DNA of 18,361 nucleotides from the NCBI GenBank assembly GCA_902496665.1, contig CABVBU010000044.1, forward strand, positions 1 to 18,361. The letters are read 5' to 3'. The notes under the pieces were generated by a model. That model had not been told where the DNA came from. It saw only the letters and a program-made list of their open reading frames with translations, and ran no database searches. Positions 1 to 6,946 of this stretch are shown piece after piece. This DNA comes from an uncultured Clostridium sp. GTDB lineage: Bacteria; Bacillota; Clostridia; Lachnospirales; Lachnospiraceae. The translations under genes were made by a program, and so were the position numbers. Every line of letters starts with the position of its first letter. Position 1 is the stretch's first letter.

Positions 1-54
1 ACCTATGACCCTCTGCTTGTAAGGCAGATGCTCTCCCAGCTGAGCTAAGACCCC
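1..54 (-). tRNA. tRNA-Val (anticodon TAC), 3' part cut by the window edge
   Basis: Read on the minus strand from 54, the sequence gives a 7-nt acceptor strand GGGGTCT, a D arm GCTC-AGCTGGGA-GAGC, and an anticodon arm TCTGC-CTTACAA-GCAGA. The loop places TAC at positions 34-36, which reads valine GUA/GUN codons. The variable loop and the start of the T arm follow, and then the window ends, so the T arm and the acceptor 3' strand are not visible. It has its own consensus-like promoter upstream and may head a tRNA cluster that continues to the left. Identity is based on the anticodon and the canonical arm pattern. Confidence 0.93.
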
Positions 55-97
55 ATTGCTTCCGGCTGATGTTTCCATCAAGCGCGATTGCTTAGAC

Positions 98-126
98 AGT
101 TTAACCTATTTTTTCGGAATTGTCAA
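98..126 (-). promoter_or_regulatory. Promoter of the tRNA-Val gene
   Basis: On the minus strand TTGACA (121-126) and TAAACT (98-103) are separated by exactly 17 bp, and the expected transcription start lies near 91, about 37 nt before the tRNA. The leader contains a small hairpin (67-80, TGATG-GAAA-CATCA on the transcript) with a GNRA-type loop, which would be removed during 5' maturation. Confidence 0.75.
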
Positions 127-162
127 CAGTTTTTTGAAATTTTTTGTGATAGGATTTTTCCC

Positions 163-197
163 TTGCATTCCTAATACATCTTGTTATATAGTATAAT
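163..197 (+). promoter_or_regulatory. Probable promoter of the 73-aa protein gene
   Basis: A perfect TATAAT (192-197) lies 60 bp before the start codon in AT-rich DNA. No good -35 sits at 17 bp. TTGCAT (163-168) could pair with the overlapping TATAGT (187-192, 18-bp spacer) instead, so the exact hexamers are uncertain. Confidence 0.4.
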
Positions 198-257
198 GTA
201 TAAGAATCCGATTCGCGGATTCCAATAATATGAACCTGCACAGGAGGGATTGTAATT

Positions 258-479
258 ATGCCAAGAGGAAGAAAGAAGGCTGACGTTGCTCCGCAGGATC
301 TTTTAAATGAGGTCCTCGCTTCTATCGAAGAGACAGAGCAGAAATTAAAAGCATTAAAAACTCAGAAAAAGGACATTGAGAAACAGATCGAGGCCAAAGA
401 AATGGCTGAATTATACGCGATCATAAAAGAGAAGAACATGTCCATCGAGGATGTAAAGACGAAACTCGGCGCAGAATAA
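258..479 (+). CDS. Small basic coiled-coil protein of unknown function
   Basis: This 73-residue protein starts at ATG after a good ribosome site (AGGAGGG, about 8 nt spacing). The N-terminus is MPRGRKK, a short basic patch resembling an AT-hook core (PRGRK rather than PRGRP). Residues about 14-50 form a charged heptad-like helix (EETEQKLKALKTQKKDIEKQ), and a final helix follows (MSIEDVKTKL). The helix-plus-short-tail layout is reminiscent of small DUF4315-type proteins, but this is a weak resemblance and not an assignment. There is no signal peptide or membrane segment, so it is probably cytoplasmic. It is monocistronic, lying between its own promoter and a strong terminator. A DNA-binding or scaffold role is speculation. 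Confidence 0.8.
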   Translation: MPRGRKKADVAPQDLLNEVLASIEETEQKLKALKTQKKDIEKQIEAKEMAELYAIIKEKNMSIEDVKTKLGAE

Positions 480-502
480 GATCCGCACTGCCGCCTGAAC
501 AT

Positions 503-555
503 AAAAGGAAGATCCACATTTCCCGGATAGCAGGGATGCGGATCTTCCTTTTTTA
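503..555. terminator. Bidirectional intrinsic terminator
   Basis: A 13-bp perfect stem is formed by AAAAGGAAGATCC (503-515) and its complement (540-552). It is followed by a T-run on the plus strand, and the stem's own A-run gives a T-run on the minus strand. It can end the 73-aa gene on the plus strand and the cdd-deoC-deoB operon on the minus strand. A second 8-bp inverted repeat (TTTACCTG 562-569 with CAGGTAAA 600-607) lies between it and the deoB stop. Confidence 0.88.
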
Positions 556-613
556 TTCTATTTTACCTGTTCCACGAAACCAGCAGTCCACGCAGCTTTC
601 AGGTAAATCCTGA

Positions 614-1807
614 TCATTCTAATTCTTTCAAAATCGACTCCCCAATCATATTCTCCGCTTTCTTAAGTCCAAAGTTATCGAGCACCGTCGCGCCGATGAC
701 ACCGAAGGTCTTCTGTTCCTCAAACATTCCCTTCTCTTTCATAGACGGGGAATAGGCAATAAATGGAACTTTTTCTCTCGTATGGTCTGTTCCCGTGTAA
801 GTCGGATCATTGCCGTGATCCGCCGTTATCATCAAAAGATCACCTTCCCGGAGATTTTCAAGGAGTTCGCCAAGCTTCACATCAAAGCGCTCCAGTTCCT
901 CCCCATAACCCACCGGATTTCTCCTGTGGCCCCACAGTGCATCGAAATCCACGAGATTCACAAAGCAGAGTCCCTTAAAATCCTTATCTTTGCAGATCTC
1001 GATGGTCTGTTCCATTCCGTGGACGGAGCTCTTAGAGCGGAATGCCTGCGTGATGCCCTGTCCGTCGAAGATATCACGGATCTTTCCGACGGAGATCACA
1101 TCGTACCCGTTGTCCTTTAAGATATCGAGCGCCGTCGTTCCTGTCGGCTTTAACGCGTAGTCATGGCGGTTGCTGGTGCGGACAAACTCGCCCTTTTTCT
1201 TTCCGACATACGGTCTCGCGATGACGCGGCCCACGCGCCACTCTTCCTTCATCGTAATCTCTCTTGCGATCTCGCAGCAGCGGTACAGCTCGTCGAGGCC
1301 AAATGTCTCCTCGTTTCCGCAGATCTGGAGAACAGAATCTGCGGAGGTGTAGACGATCATGTGACCTGTGGCGATCTCCTCCTCGCCCAGTTCGTCCAGG
1401 ATCGCGGTTCCGCTGGCGCTCTTGTTTCCTATTACCTTGTGTCCGGTGCGTTTTTCCAGCTCTTCGATCAGCTCCTTCGGGAAACCGTGATCTGTGAAGG
1501 TCTTGAACGGTTTCGTCGTGTAGATCCCCATCATCTCCCAGTGTCCGGTCATGGTGTCCTTGCCGTTGCTGGCCTCGGAGAACTTTGTGAAGCGGCCCGT
1601 CGGCTTTTCCACCGGGTCAACCCCCTTTAATGGTCTTAAGTTCGCGATTCCAAGCTTCTGGAGATTCGGAATATGGAACCCCTTCATGTGTTCCGCGATA
1701 TGTCCCAAGGTATCCACACCCACGTCACCAAACTTTTCGGAATCCGGCATAGCACCGGTTCCGAGAGAGTCTATGACGATCGTAAAAATTCGATTATATT
1801 TCGGCAT
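614..1807 (-). CDS. deoB: Phosphopentomutase
   Basis: This alkaline-phosphatase-superfamily enzyme interconverts (deoxy)ribose-1-phosphate and (deoxy)ribose-5-phosphate in nucleoside catabolism. Its 397 residues match the usual family length. The metal ligands expected for the family are present: D13 (VIDSLGTGAMPD), D289 and H294 (NLVDFDALWGH), D330-H331 (ITADHGND) and H342 (TDHTRE). Thr85 in KDTMTGHWE is the residue phosphorylated in the Bacillus enzyme. It is the last gene of the cdd-deoC-deoB operon. Its start overlaps the deoC end by 14 bp, and its ribosome site AAAGGAG lies inside deoC, which suggests translational coupling. The bidirectional terminator follows. Confidence 0.97.
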   Translation of the reverse strand: MPKYNRIFTIVIDSLGTGAMPDSEKFGDVGVDTLGHIAEHMKGFHIPNLQKLGIANLRPLKGVDPVEKPTGRFTKFSEASNGKDTMTGHWEMMGIYTTKPFKTFTDHGFPKELIEELEKRTGHKVIGNKSASGTAILDELGEEEIATGHMIVYTSADSVLQICGNEETFGLDELYRCCEIAREITMKEEWRVGRVIARPYVGKKKGEFVRTSNRHDYALKPTGTTALDILKDNGYDVISVGKIRDIFDGQGITQAFRSKSSVHGMEQTIEICKDKDFKGLCFVNLVDFDALWGHRRNPVGYGEELERFDVKLGELLENLREGDLLMITADHGNDPTYTGTDHTREKVPFIAYSPSMKEKGMFEEQKTFGVIGATVLDNFGLKKAENMIGESILKELE

Positions 1808-2468
1808 CTAAATCTGCTCCTTTCTTTTTCGCCTGTTCCACGAGACGGCTCGTTCCGAGGCGGTCAGCGCCAAGGAGAACGAACTCCTTCGCGTCATTAA
1901 AATCGGCGATCCCGCCAGCTGCCTTGATCTTCTTTCCGGCAGTCATATGAGCCTTCATGAGCGCCACATCCGGCTTTGTAGCCCCTGCGGCAGAAAATCC
2001 AGTGGACGTCTTGATAAAGTCCGCCCCTGAGGCGGATACGATCTCGCACATCTTTATCTTCTCCTCATCCGTGAGAAGACAGGTCTCGATGATGACCTTT
2101 AAAATGTGATCTCCGCAGACCTCTTTTAAGGCATTGATCTCCGCCAGGACCTTATCGTACTGTCCCATCCTGACCCAACCGATGTTGATCACCATGTCGA
2201 TCTCCTCCGCGCCGTCTTTTAACGCCTCTTTCGTCTCAAAGACTTTCACAGCCGTCGTGTTGTACCCGTTCGGGAATCCGATGACGGTACAGACGGGCAT
2301 CTTCCCATCCAGATATTCTGCCGCCTGCTTTACGAAGGACGGCGGAATGCAGACGGATGCGGTTCCATATTTTACCGCATCGTCGCAGATCTCCCTGATC
2401 TGTTCCCAGGTGGACGGCTGTTTTAACAGTGTATGGTCAACTTTCTTTAATATATCTCTGTATGTCAT
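1794..2468 (-). CDS. deoC: Deoxyribose-phosphate aldolase
   Basis: This class I aldolase of the DeoC/LacD family cleaves 2-deoxyribose-5-phosphate into acetaldehyde and glyceraldehyde-3-phosphate. Its 224 residues match the family length. The active-site residues are visible: D91 in EIDMVIN (proton relay), K153 in FIKTSTGF (Schiff base) and K182 in KIKAAGG. The VIGFPNG segment typical of the family is at about 62-68. It receives the product of deoB, and the two genes overlap. The ribosome site upstream (AAAGGAA) sits rather far from the ATG (about 14 nt), so initiation may be weaker or coupled to cdd, which ends 33 bp upstream. Confidence 0.97.
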   Translation of the reverse strand: MTYRDILKKVDHTLLKQPSTWEQIREICDDAVKYGTASVCIPPSFVKQAAEYLDGKMPVCTVIGFPNGYNTTAVKVFETKEALKDGAEEIDMVINIGWVRMGQYDKVLAEINALKEVCGDHILKVIIETCLLTDEEKIKMCEIVSASGADFIKTSTGFSAAGATKPDVALMKAHMTAGKKIKAAGGIADFNDAKEFVLLGADRLGTSRLVEQAKKKGADLDAEI

Positions 2469-2501
2469 ATTTTCTCTGATACTTCCTTTCCAGGATGCTT
2501 T

Positions 2502-2918
2502 CTATTTTCCCAGTGCTTTTCCCGTAAAACCTAACGGCAGGAGTTCTTTCAGAAGGTATTCCCGGATCTCCCCGTCCCCATTCATAAGAATGATCCTAAA
2601 GGTCTCCGGGTCGCAAAACTCTGCCATCACCTGACGGCAGACGCCACAGGGCGCACAGAAATCCCTCGGTTCTTCTCCCTTCGGACCGCCCACGATGGCG
2701 ATCGCCCGAAAGTCCGTATTTCCCTCGCTGACAGCCTTAAACATCGCCGTCCGCTCCGCACAGTTTGTTGCCGGATACGCCGCGTTTTCGATATTGCAGC
2801 CGCGAAAAACTGTTCCGTCCCCGCATAGAAGTGCTGCTCCCACCGCAAAGCCGGAATATGGGCAGTAGGACTGTTTTCTTGCTTCCAAAGCTTCCCTTAC
2901 CAGCTCCTTTTTTCCCAT
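2502..2918 (-). CDS. cdd: Cytidine/deoxycytidine deaminase
   Basis: This zinc-dependent deaminase converts (deoxy)cytidine to (deoxy)uridine in pyrimidine salvage. Its 138 residues fit the small homotetrameric class. The zinc ligands are C53 in TNCAERTA and C91/C94 in PCGVCRQ, and E55 is the catalytic glutamate. The substrate-binding FAVGAALL and GCNIENAAY segments are present. The start has an excellent ribosome site (GGGAGGGAGG, 6-nt spacing). It is the first gene of the operon, feeding deoxyuridine toward deoC/deoB once a nucleoside phosphorylase (not in this window) releases deoxyribose-1-phosphate. Confidence 0.96.
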   Translation of the reverse strand: MGKKELVREALEARKQSYCPYSGFAVGAALLCGDGTVFRGCNIENAAYPATNCAERTAMFKAVSEGNTDFRAIAIVGGPKGEEPRDFCAPCGVCRQVMAEFCDPETFRIILMNGDGEIREYLLKELLPLGFTGKALGK

Positions 2919-2966
2919 GAATTTCCTCCCTCCCGGTTTGAAAATCCGAATATATTTTCTTCCTTT

Positions 2967-2995
2967 AACATACCATAAAGTCGAAACAATGTCAA
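2967..2995 (-). promoter_or_regulatory. Promoter of the cdd-deoC-deoB operon
   Basis: On the minus strand a perfect TTGACA (complement at 2990-2995) is followed after 17 bp by TATGTT (complement at 2967-2972). The start of transcription would be near 2960, leaving a short leader to the cdd ATG. Three direct AAAGTC copies (2977-2982, 2995-3000, 3022-3027) lie in and just upstream of the promoter and could be operator half-sites. Confidence 0.8.
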
Positions 2996-3062
2996 AAGTC
3001 TTACCGCCCTCTTACATTTCTAAAGTCTTCCTTACTTTTCGATAAAAATTTACCAATGGGGG

Positions 3063-3091
3063 TTGAAACCCCACTTTTAAAGTGCTATAAT
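3063..3091 (+). promoter_or_regulatory. Promoter of the PAP2 phosphatase gene, overlapped by two palindromes
   Basis: TTGAAA (3063-3068) and TATAAT (3086-3091) are 17 bp apart. GGGGTTGAAACCCC (3059-3072) covers the -35, and CACTTTTAAAGTG (3072-3084) fills the spacer, so both boxes are embedded in dyads. A repressor could bind here, though none is identified. Confidence 0.75.
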
Positions 3092-3179
3092 TTGGCAACG
3101 CAAGGGAAATGTGACAAAAGTATTACAAAGCAGGACTTTAAAGATGATGCCTGTTCAGGAAGTAAAGGAGGTCATCCTT

Positions 3180-3827
3180 TTGAAAAAGCTGATAAGAAAA
3201 TATGGACACGTATGGATGCTATCCTATGCATTCATTTATATTCCCTGGTTTACAAGGCTCCAGGAGAACATAAACAAACCTTACCACGTCATGCACACGG
3301 CACTCGATGATATGATTCCTTTTGAAGAGATCTTTATCGTACCTTATCTGATGTGGTTTTTATATGTAGCAGCCACCATCGCATTTTTCTTTTTTAGAAA
3401 CCGTGATGACTATTACAGGCTCTGCACCTTCCTTTTCACAGGAATGACGATCAGTCTTCTGGTCTGCACCCTGTTCCCGAACGGAACGAACTTCCGTCCG
3501 GCGATCGATCCGGATAAGAATATCTTCTGTTACCTGGTATCGAGACTCTGGAGCATTGATCCGTGCATCAACGTCTTTCCGAGCATCCATGTATACAACT
3601 CCGTCGGTGTCCACATCGCAGTCTGCCACAGCGAGGAGTTAAAGAAACATCCGATGATCGTCCGGGCATCCGGAATTCTGATGGTTCTGATCTGCCTGGC
3701 AACAATGTTCTTAAAGCAGCACTCCGTGATCGATGTGGTCGGTGCACTTCTTATGGCATCCGTTATCTATCCGATCGCTTATGCTCCGGAGGCGGAAAAG
3801 AAGAAAAAGTACGAGACGAGCTTCTAA
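3180..3827 (+). CDS. PAP2-superfamily membrane phosphatase
   Basis: This is a 215-residue integral membrane protein with about six hydrophobic helices. The phosphatase signature is recognisable in three parts: RP at 106-107 (FPNGTNFRP), PSIH at 134-137, and H181...D185 (KQHSVIDV). Members of the superfamily remove phosphate from lipid phosphates such as phosphatidic acid, phosphatidylglycerol phosphate or undecaprenyl pyrophosphate; the substrate here cannot be read from sequence. The layout resembles the PAP2_3-like group (FPNGT before RP). I chose TTG at 3180 as the start because AAAGGAGG (3164-3171) is 8 nt upstream. The upstream in-frame GTG at 3111 lies only about 13 nt from the predicted transcription start and has no ribosome site. 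It is monocistronic with its own terminator. Confidence 0.88.
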   Translation: MKKLIRKYGHVWMLSYAFIYIPWFTRLQENINKPYHVMHTALDDMIPFEEIFIVPYLMWFLYVAATIAFFFFRNRDDYYRLCTFLFTGMTISLLVCTLFPNGTNFRPAIDPDKNIFCYLVSRLWSIDPCINVFPSIHVYNSVGVHIAVCHSEELKKHPMIVRASGILMVLICLATMFLKQHSVIDVVGALLMASVIYPIAYAPEAEKKKKYETSF

Positions 3828-3850
3828 AGTATAATAACTTCAAATCCTAT

Positions 3851-3882
3851 GCAGGATGGTTTTACGGCCGTCCTGCTTTTTT
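3851..3882 (+). terminator. Intrinsic terminator of the PAP2 gene
   Basis: A 9-bp stem GCAGGATGG (3851-3859) pairs with CCGTCCTGC (3868-3876) with one G-T pair, followed directly by six T (3877-3882). Confidence 0.85.
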
Positions 3883-3944
3883 GCTGTTTTTTCCAGCTTT
3901 TATATTCGCAGGAGCCCTCCACCGCCTGCCGCTTTCGAATGCGT

Positions 3945-4014
3945 GACAGCAAAAACAGCTGTCCTCTTTACCTGCCATATAAGCAAGCAAAAGAACAGCT
4001 GTCTTTACTTTTTT
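3945..4014. repeat. Two ACAGCTGTC motifs between convergent genes
   Basis: ACAGCTGTC occurs at 3955-3963 and 3995-4003. GACAGC (3945-3950) can pair with the GCTGTC of either copy. The second copy is embedded in AAAGAACAGCTGTCTTT and followed by a T-run (4009-4014), so it could be a backup plus-strand terminator. No clear minus-strand terminator is seen for the dehydrogenase gene. Confidence 0.4.
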
Positions 4015-4023
4015 ATCTTACTA

Positions 4024-5004
4024 TCACTTTCTATATCCTGTCGTAAAATCTACCACATTCCGGTACGGCGTCCCGTTTGCCCAGGCCGCGAGGTTTTCTC
4101 CCGCGATCCGGACGATCCGTTCAAATGTCTCCGGAAGGAAAAAATTTCCTGCCACATGAGGCGTGATCACAAGGTTCTCAAGATCCCACAATGGACTGTC
4201 CTCCGGAAGCGGTTCCGGCTCCGTCACATCGAGACCACAGCCGCCGAGATGTCCATCTTTTAAGACTTTATAAAGTCCATCCGGATCGATGGCATTTCCG
4301 CGGCCCACATTGATGAGGTACGCGCCCTTTTTCATCAGGCGGAGTCTTCTCTCGTCCATGATGTGGTTCGTAGCGCTTCCGCCCGGAAGGACCATGGCAA
4401 CAATATCTGCCCGGCCCAAGAGCATATCCAGATCATCCATTGTGTGCTGCTCATCCAGGTAATCCGGTTTATTCCGGTTCGTGCGGCGGACACCGATCAC
4501 ATGGGCACCCAGCGCGTGGACCTTTCTCGCGTAATCCCCGCCGATATCGCCCATGCCCAGCACAAGGATCGTGGAACCTTCCACGGAAATGATGTTTCCC
4601 ATGGACTTCCACACGTGCTTTGCCTGGTTCGCGTGATACTGGTTTAATCGTCTGATCAGGTCAAAGGTCAGACCCAGCATATGCTCGGAGACCGCGAGTC
4701 CGTAAGCGCCTGTGGCGTTTGCGAGAACTGCTCCTTCTGGCATCACACCGGCTTTGATATAAAGATCTGCTCCGGCGGAGTTTAACTGGAGCAGTTCCAG
4801 ATTCTTCGCGCCGGAGATCAGGGACGGATCCACGTTTCCGACGATAACATTTGCCTGCTCCACGTCCTCCTTTGTGGCTTCCTCACCGCTCACATATCGG
4901 ACGCAGCAGTTCTTGTCACCGGAGGCGGCTTTTTCTTCAAGGAACTTCTTGTGATCCTCGTTTACCGGGATCACCACCAGAATGTTTTTCTCTAAATCCG
5001 CCAT
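4024..5004 (-). CDS. D-isomer-specific 2-hydroxyacid dehydrogenase
   Basis: This NAD(P)-dependent oxidoreductase of the D-2-hydroxyacid dehydrogenase family (326 aa) interconverts a 2-oxoacid and a D-2-hydroxyacid. The exact substrate is not predictable. The Rossmann glycine motif is GMGDIGG (150-156). The catalytic residues are R235 (INVGRGN), E264 (TEPEPLP) and H283 (ITPHVAG), all present. I start it at 5004 because GGAGAGG lies 7 nt upstream; a longer reading to 5046 adds 14 residues without a better site. The start overlaps the 3' end of the M24 peptidase gene by 13 bp, so the two are probably translated together. Confidence 0.92.
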   Translation of the reverse strand: MADLEKNILVVIPVNEDHKKFLEEKAASGDKNCCVRYVSGEEATKEDVEQANVIVGNVDPSLISGAKNLELLQLNSAGADLYIKAGVMPEGAVLANATGAYGLAVSEHMLGLTFDLIRRLNQYHANQAKHVWKSMGNIISVEGSTILVLGMGDIGGDYARKVHALGAHVIGVRRTNRNKPDYLDEQHTMDDLDMLLGRADIVAMVLPGGSATNHIMDERRLRLMKKGAYLINVGRGNAIDPDGLYKVLKDGHLGGCGLDVTEPEPLPEDSPLWDLENLVITPHVAGNFFLPETFERIVRIAGENLAAWANGTPYRNVVDFTTGYRK

Positions 5005-6803
5005 GTGTAATCCTCTCCAATCGGTCTTGTCGCTTCTTTTAACCACTCATTCTCTTCCTCAGTCATATACGAGGAAAGCTTCTCGCAGACTTCTTTATGG
5101 TACGCGTTCAGCATTCTCACATCGGACGGCTCCATCACAGAAATATCCACCGCATCGAGATCGATGGGCGCGAATGTCATATTCTCGAAGCACATGAACT
5201 GGCCGTACTCGTTCTTCTCCGCCTTTCTGCAGAGGGACAGGTTCTCAGTACGGATTCCGTGGCTGCCTTCGATGTAAAGACCCGGCTCATCGGATGTGAG
5301 CATGCCCTCTTCCAGGATGCAGGAATCCTGACGCTCCGGAACGATGCGCCAGCGGATGCCGTTCGGACGCTCATGGACAGCGGATAAGAAGCCAACACCG
5401 TGTCCGGTACCGTGGTTGAAGTCGAGACTTCTCTCCCAGAGAGGTCCTCTCGCAAGATAATCCACGTTGAGACCGCGGCAGCCGTATAGGAATTTCGCGT
5501 TCATCAGGCGGAGCATTCCCATCATGACTAAAGTAAAATGTTCCTTCATCTCATCCGTCACATGACCGATGGCGATGGTTCTTGTGACGTCCGTGGTTCC
5601 CTCATAGTACTGTCCGCCGGAGTCTACCAGATAGAAGCCATCTGTTCCCACCGGGCTCTCCTGCTCCTTTGTCGCATGGTAGTGGCACATCGCCGCGTTG
5701 GAGCCGAATGCGGAGATCGTCGTGAAGCTAGGTCCGAGGTAACCTTCCTGGGCCTTGCGGTAATCCTCCAGGCGCTCTGCGGCCTCTGTCTCTGTGAGTT
5801 CCACTTTTCCCGCGTTCTTCTTCATCCAGCACAGGAATTTCGTCAACGCTACGCCGTCCTTTAAATGAGCTTTGCGGAGGTTTTCCATCTCCACCGGGTT
5901 CTTCACCGCCTTCATCTGGGAAGTCGGGTTCATGGCCTCCACAATGCGGTTGGAGGCATCGATTTTCTTATAGAGGGCAAAGTTTACCTTACCCGGCTCT
6001 AAGAGGACCGTCTCGTTTCTGATCTCTGCCACCGCGTCATAGATCGCGTCGTATTTTTCGATGGCGACACGATTCTTCTCAAAGTAGACGCGGAGCTCCG
6101 GAGAGAATTTGCGGCTGGTGATGAAAAGTCTCGCCTCATCCTCTGTGATCAGGGCGAATGCCGGTGCCAGCACATTTCCGTCATCGGAATTTTTACGGAT
6201 ATTGAAGAGCCATGCCACATCGTCAAGGCTTGACAGGATGTGCACGGTCGCATGTTCCTTCTTCATCGCGGCTCTGAGTCGGGCAAGCTTCTCCGTAACT
6301 GTCTCGCCTGCGTACTTCACATCGAGGACCCACACCTCCGGTGCCGGAAGAATCGGGCGCTCTTCCCAAACCTCACCCGCAAGGTCATCGCCGACGGAAA
6401 GGGTGGCATGTTTCTCTGCCATCATGGCCTCAAACGTTCTTCCCTGGGCAGCATTTACCACGCGGCCGTCAAAGCCTAAAACGCCGCCCTCCGGCATATG
6501 GTCCATCAGGTATTCCTCAATAGTTGGAACGCCCTCCTCGCCCATAGCCATCAGGCGTGTGTCCTGGCCTTCCAGCTCTTTCTTCGCCTGGACAAAATAT
6601 CTTCCGTCCGTCCACATGCCGGAAAAAGCCTGGGTGATCACCATGGTTCCCGCGGAACCTGTGAAGCCGGACAGGAATGCACGGCATTTGAAATGGTCCT
6701 CCACATACTCAGAATCGTGGAAATCGGAAGACGGAACATAGTACGCGTCCACATTTCTCACTTTCATCAGGGTCCTGAGCTCCCTCAAACGTTCATTTGC
6801 CAT
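4992..6803 (-). CDS. Aminopeptidase P family metallopeptidase (M24B, Xaa-Pro aminopeptidase-like)
   Basis: This 603-residue protein has two creatinase-type N-terminal domains (about 5-300), an M24 pita-bread catalytic domain (about 305-540) and a short C-terminal extension, the three-part layout of large aminopeptidase P. The five dinuclear metal ligands are all visible: D394 and D405 (VDSGGQYYEGTTDVT), H468 (GTGHGVG), E506 (DEPGLY) and E520 (RTENL). It should remove N-terminal residues preceding proline in cytoplasmic peptides. The start at 6803 has GGAGG 7 nt upstream; a longer in-frame reading from 6842 would run through the hairpin 6821-6868 and lacks support. It overlaps the downstream dehydrogenase gene by 13 bp. 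Confidence 0.95.
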   Translation of the reverse strand: MANERLRELRTLMKVRNVDAYYVPSSDFHDSEYVEDHFKCRAFLSGFTGSAGTMVITQAFSGMWTDGRYFVQAKKELEGQDTRLMAMGEEGVPTIEEYLMDHMPEGGVLGFDGRVVNAAQGRTFEAMMAEKHATLSVGDDLAGEVWEERPILPAPEVWVLDVKYAGETVTEKLARLRAAMKKEHATVHILSSLDDVAWLFNIRKNSDDGNVLAPAFALITEDEARLFITSRKFSPELRVYFEKNRVAIEKYDAIYDAVAEIRNETVLLEPGKVNFALYKKIDASNRIVEAMNPTSQMKAVKNPVEMENLRKAHLKDGVALTKFLCWMKKNAGKVELTETEAAERLEDYRKAQEGYLGPSFTTISAFGSNAAMCHYHATKEQESPVGTDGFYLVDSGGQYYEGTTDVTRTIAIGHVTDEMKEHFTLVMMGMLRLMNAKFLYGCRGLNVDYLARGPLWERSLDFNHGTGHGVGFLSAVHERPNGIRWRIVPERQDSCILEEGMLTSDEPGLYIEGSHGIRTENLSLCRKAEKNEYGQFMCFENMTFAPIDLDAVDISVMEPSDVRMLNAYHKEVCEKLSSYMTEEENEWLKEATRPIGEDYTWRI

Positions 6804-6820
6804 TTTTTTACCTCCATAAG

Positions 6821-6868
6821 CAGGAAAAGTTACCGCACACATCTTTGTGGACCGTAACTGTTTTCCTG
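6821..6868 (-). promoter_or_regulatory. Long stem-loop in the leader of the M24 peptidase gene
   Basis: On the minus strand CAGGAAAA-CA-GTTAC pairs with GTAACTTTTCCTG, a 13-bp stem with a 2-nt bulge. The loop contains a further CACA-AAGA-TGTG hairpin. It ends only about 8 nt before the GGAGG ribosome site. No T-run follows the stem, so it is not an ordinary terminator; a cis-regulatory RNA structure or a processing/stability element is possible. Confidence 0.6.
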
Positions 6869-6946
6869 AATATTTAATACCGGTCAGGCTTGCGCCGCCG
6901 GGTCGTTCTCATAATAAGTCTGTGCAGATCCGCATCTGCCTGCCGC

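Noticed and set aside
503..552. Riboswitch-like alternative pairing (ATCCGCA 481-487 with TGCGGAT 537-543)
   Set aside because: The long terminator stem is far more stable and lies after the stop codon, so a switch is not supported.
763..1630. Several plus-strand open frames inside deoB
   Set aside because: They are antisense to a gene with complete catalytic motifs, have no supported starts and show no domain sense.
6109..6741. Long plus-strand frame opposite the M24 peptidase
   Set aside because: Antisense shadow caused by codon bias; the minus-strand protein has all metal ligands.
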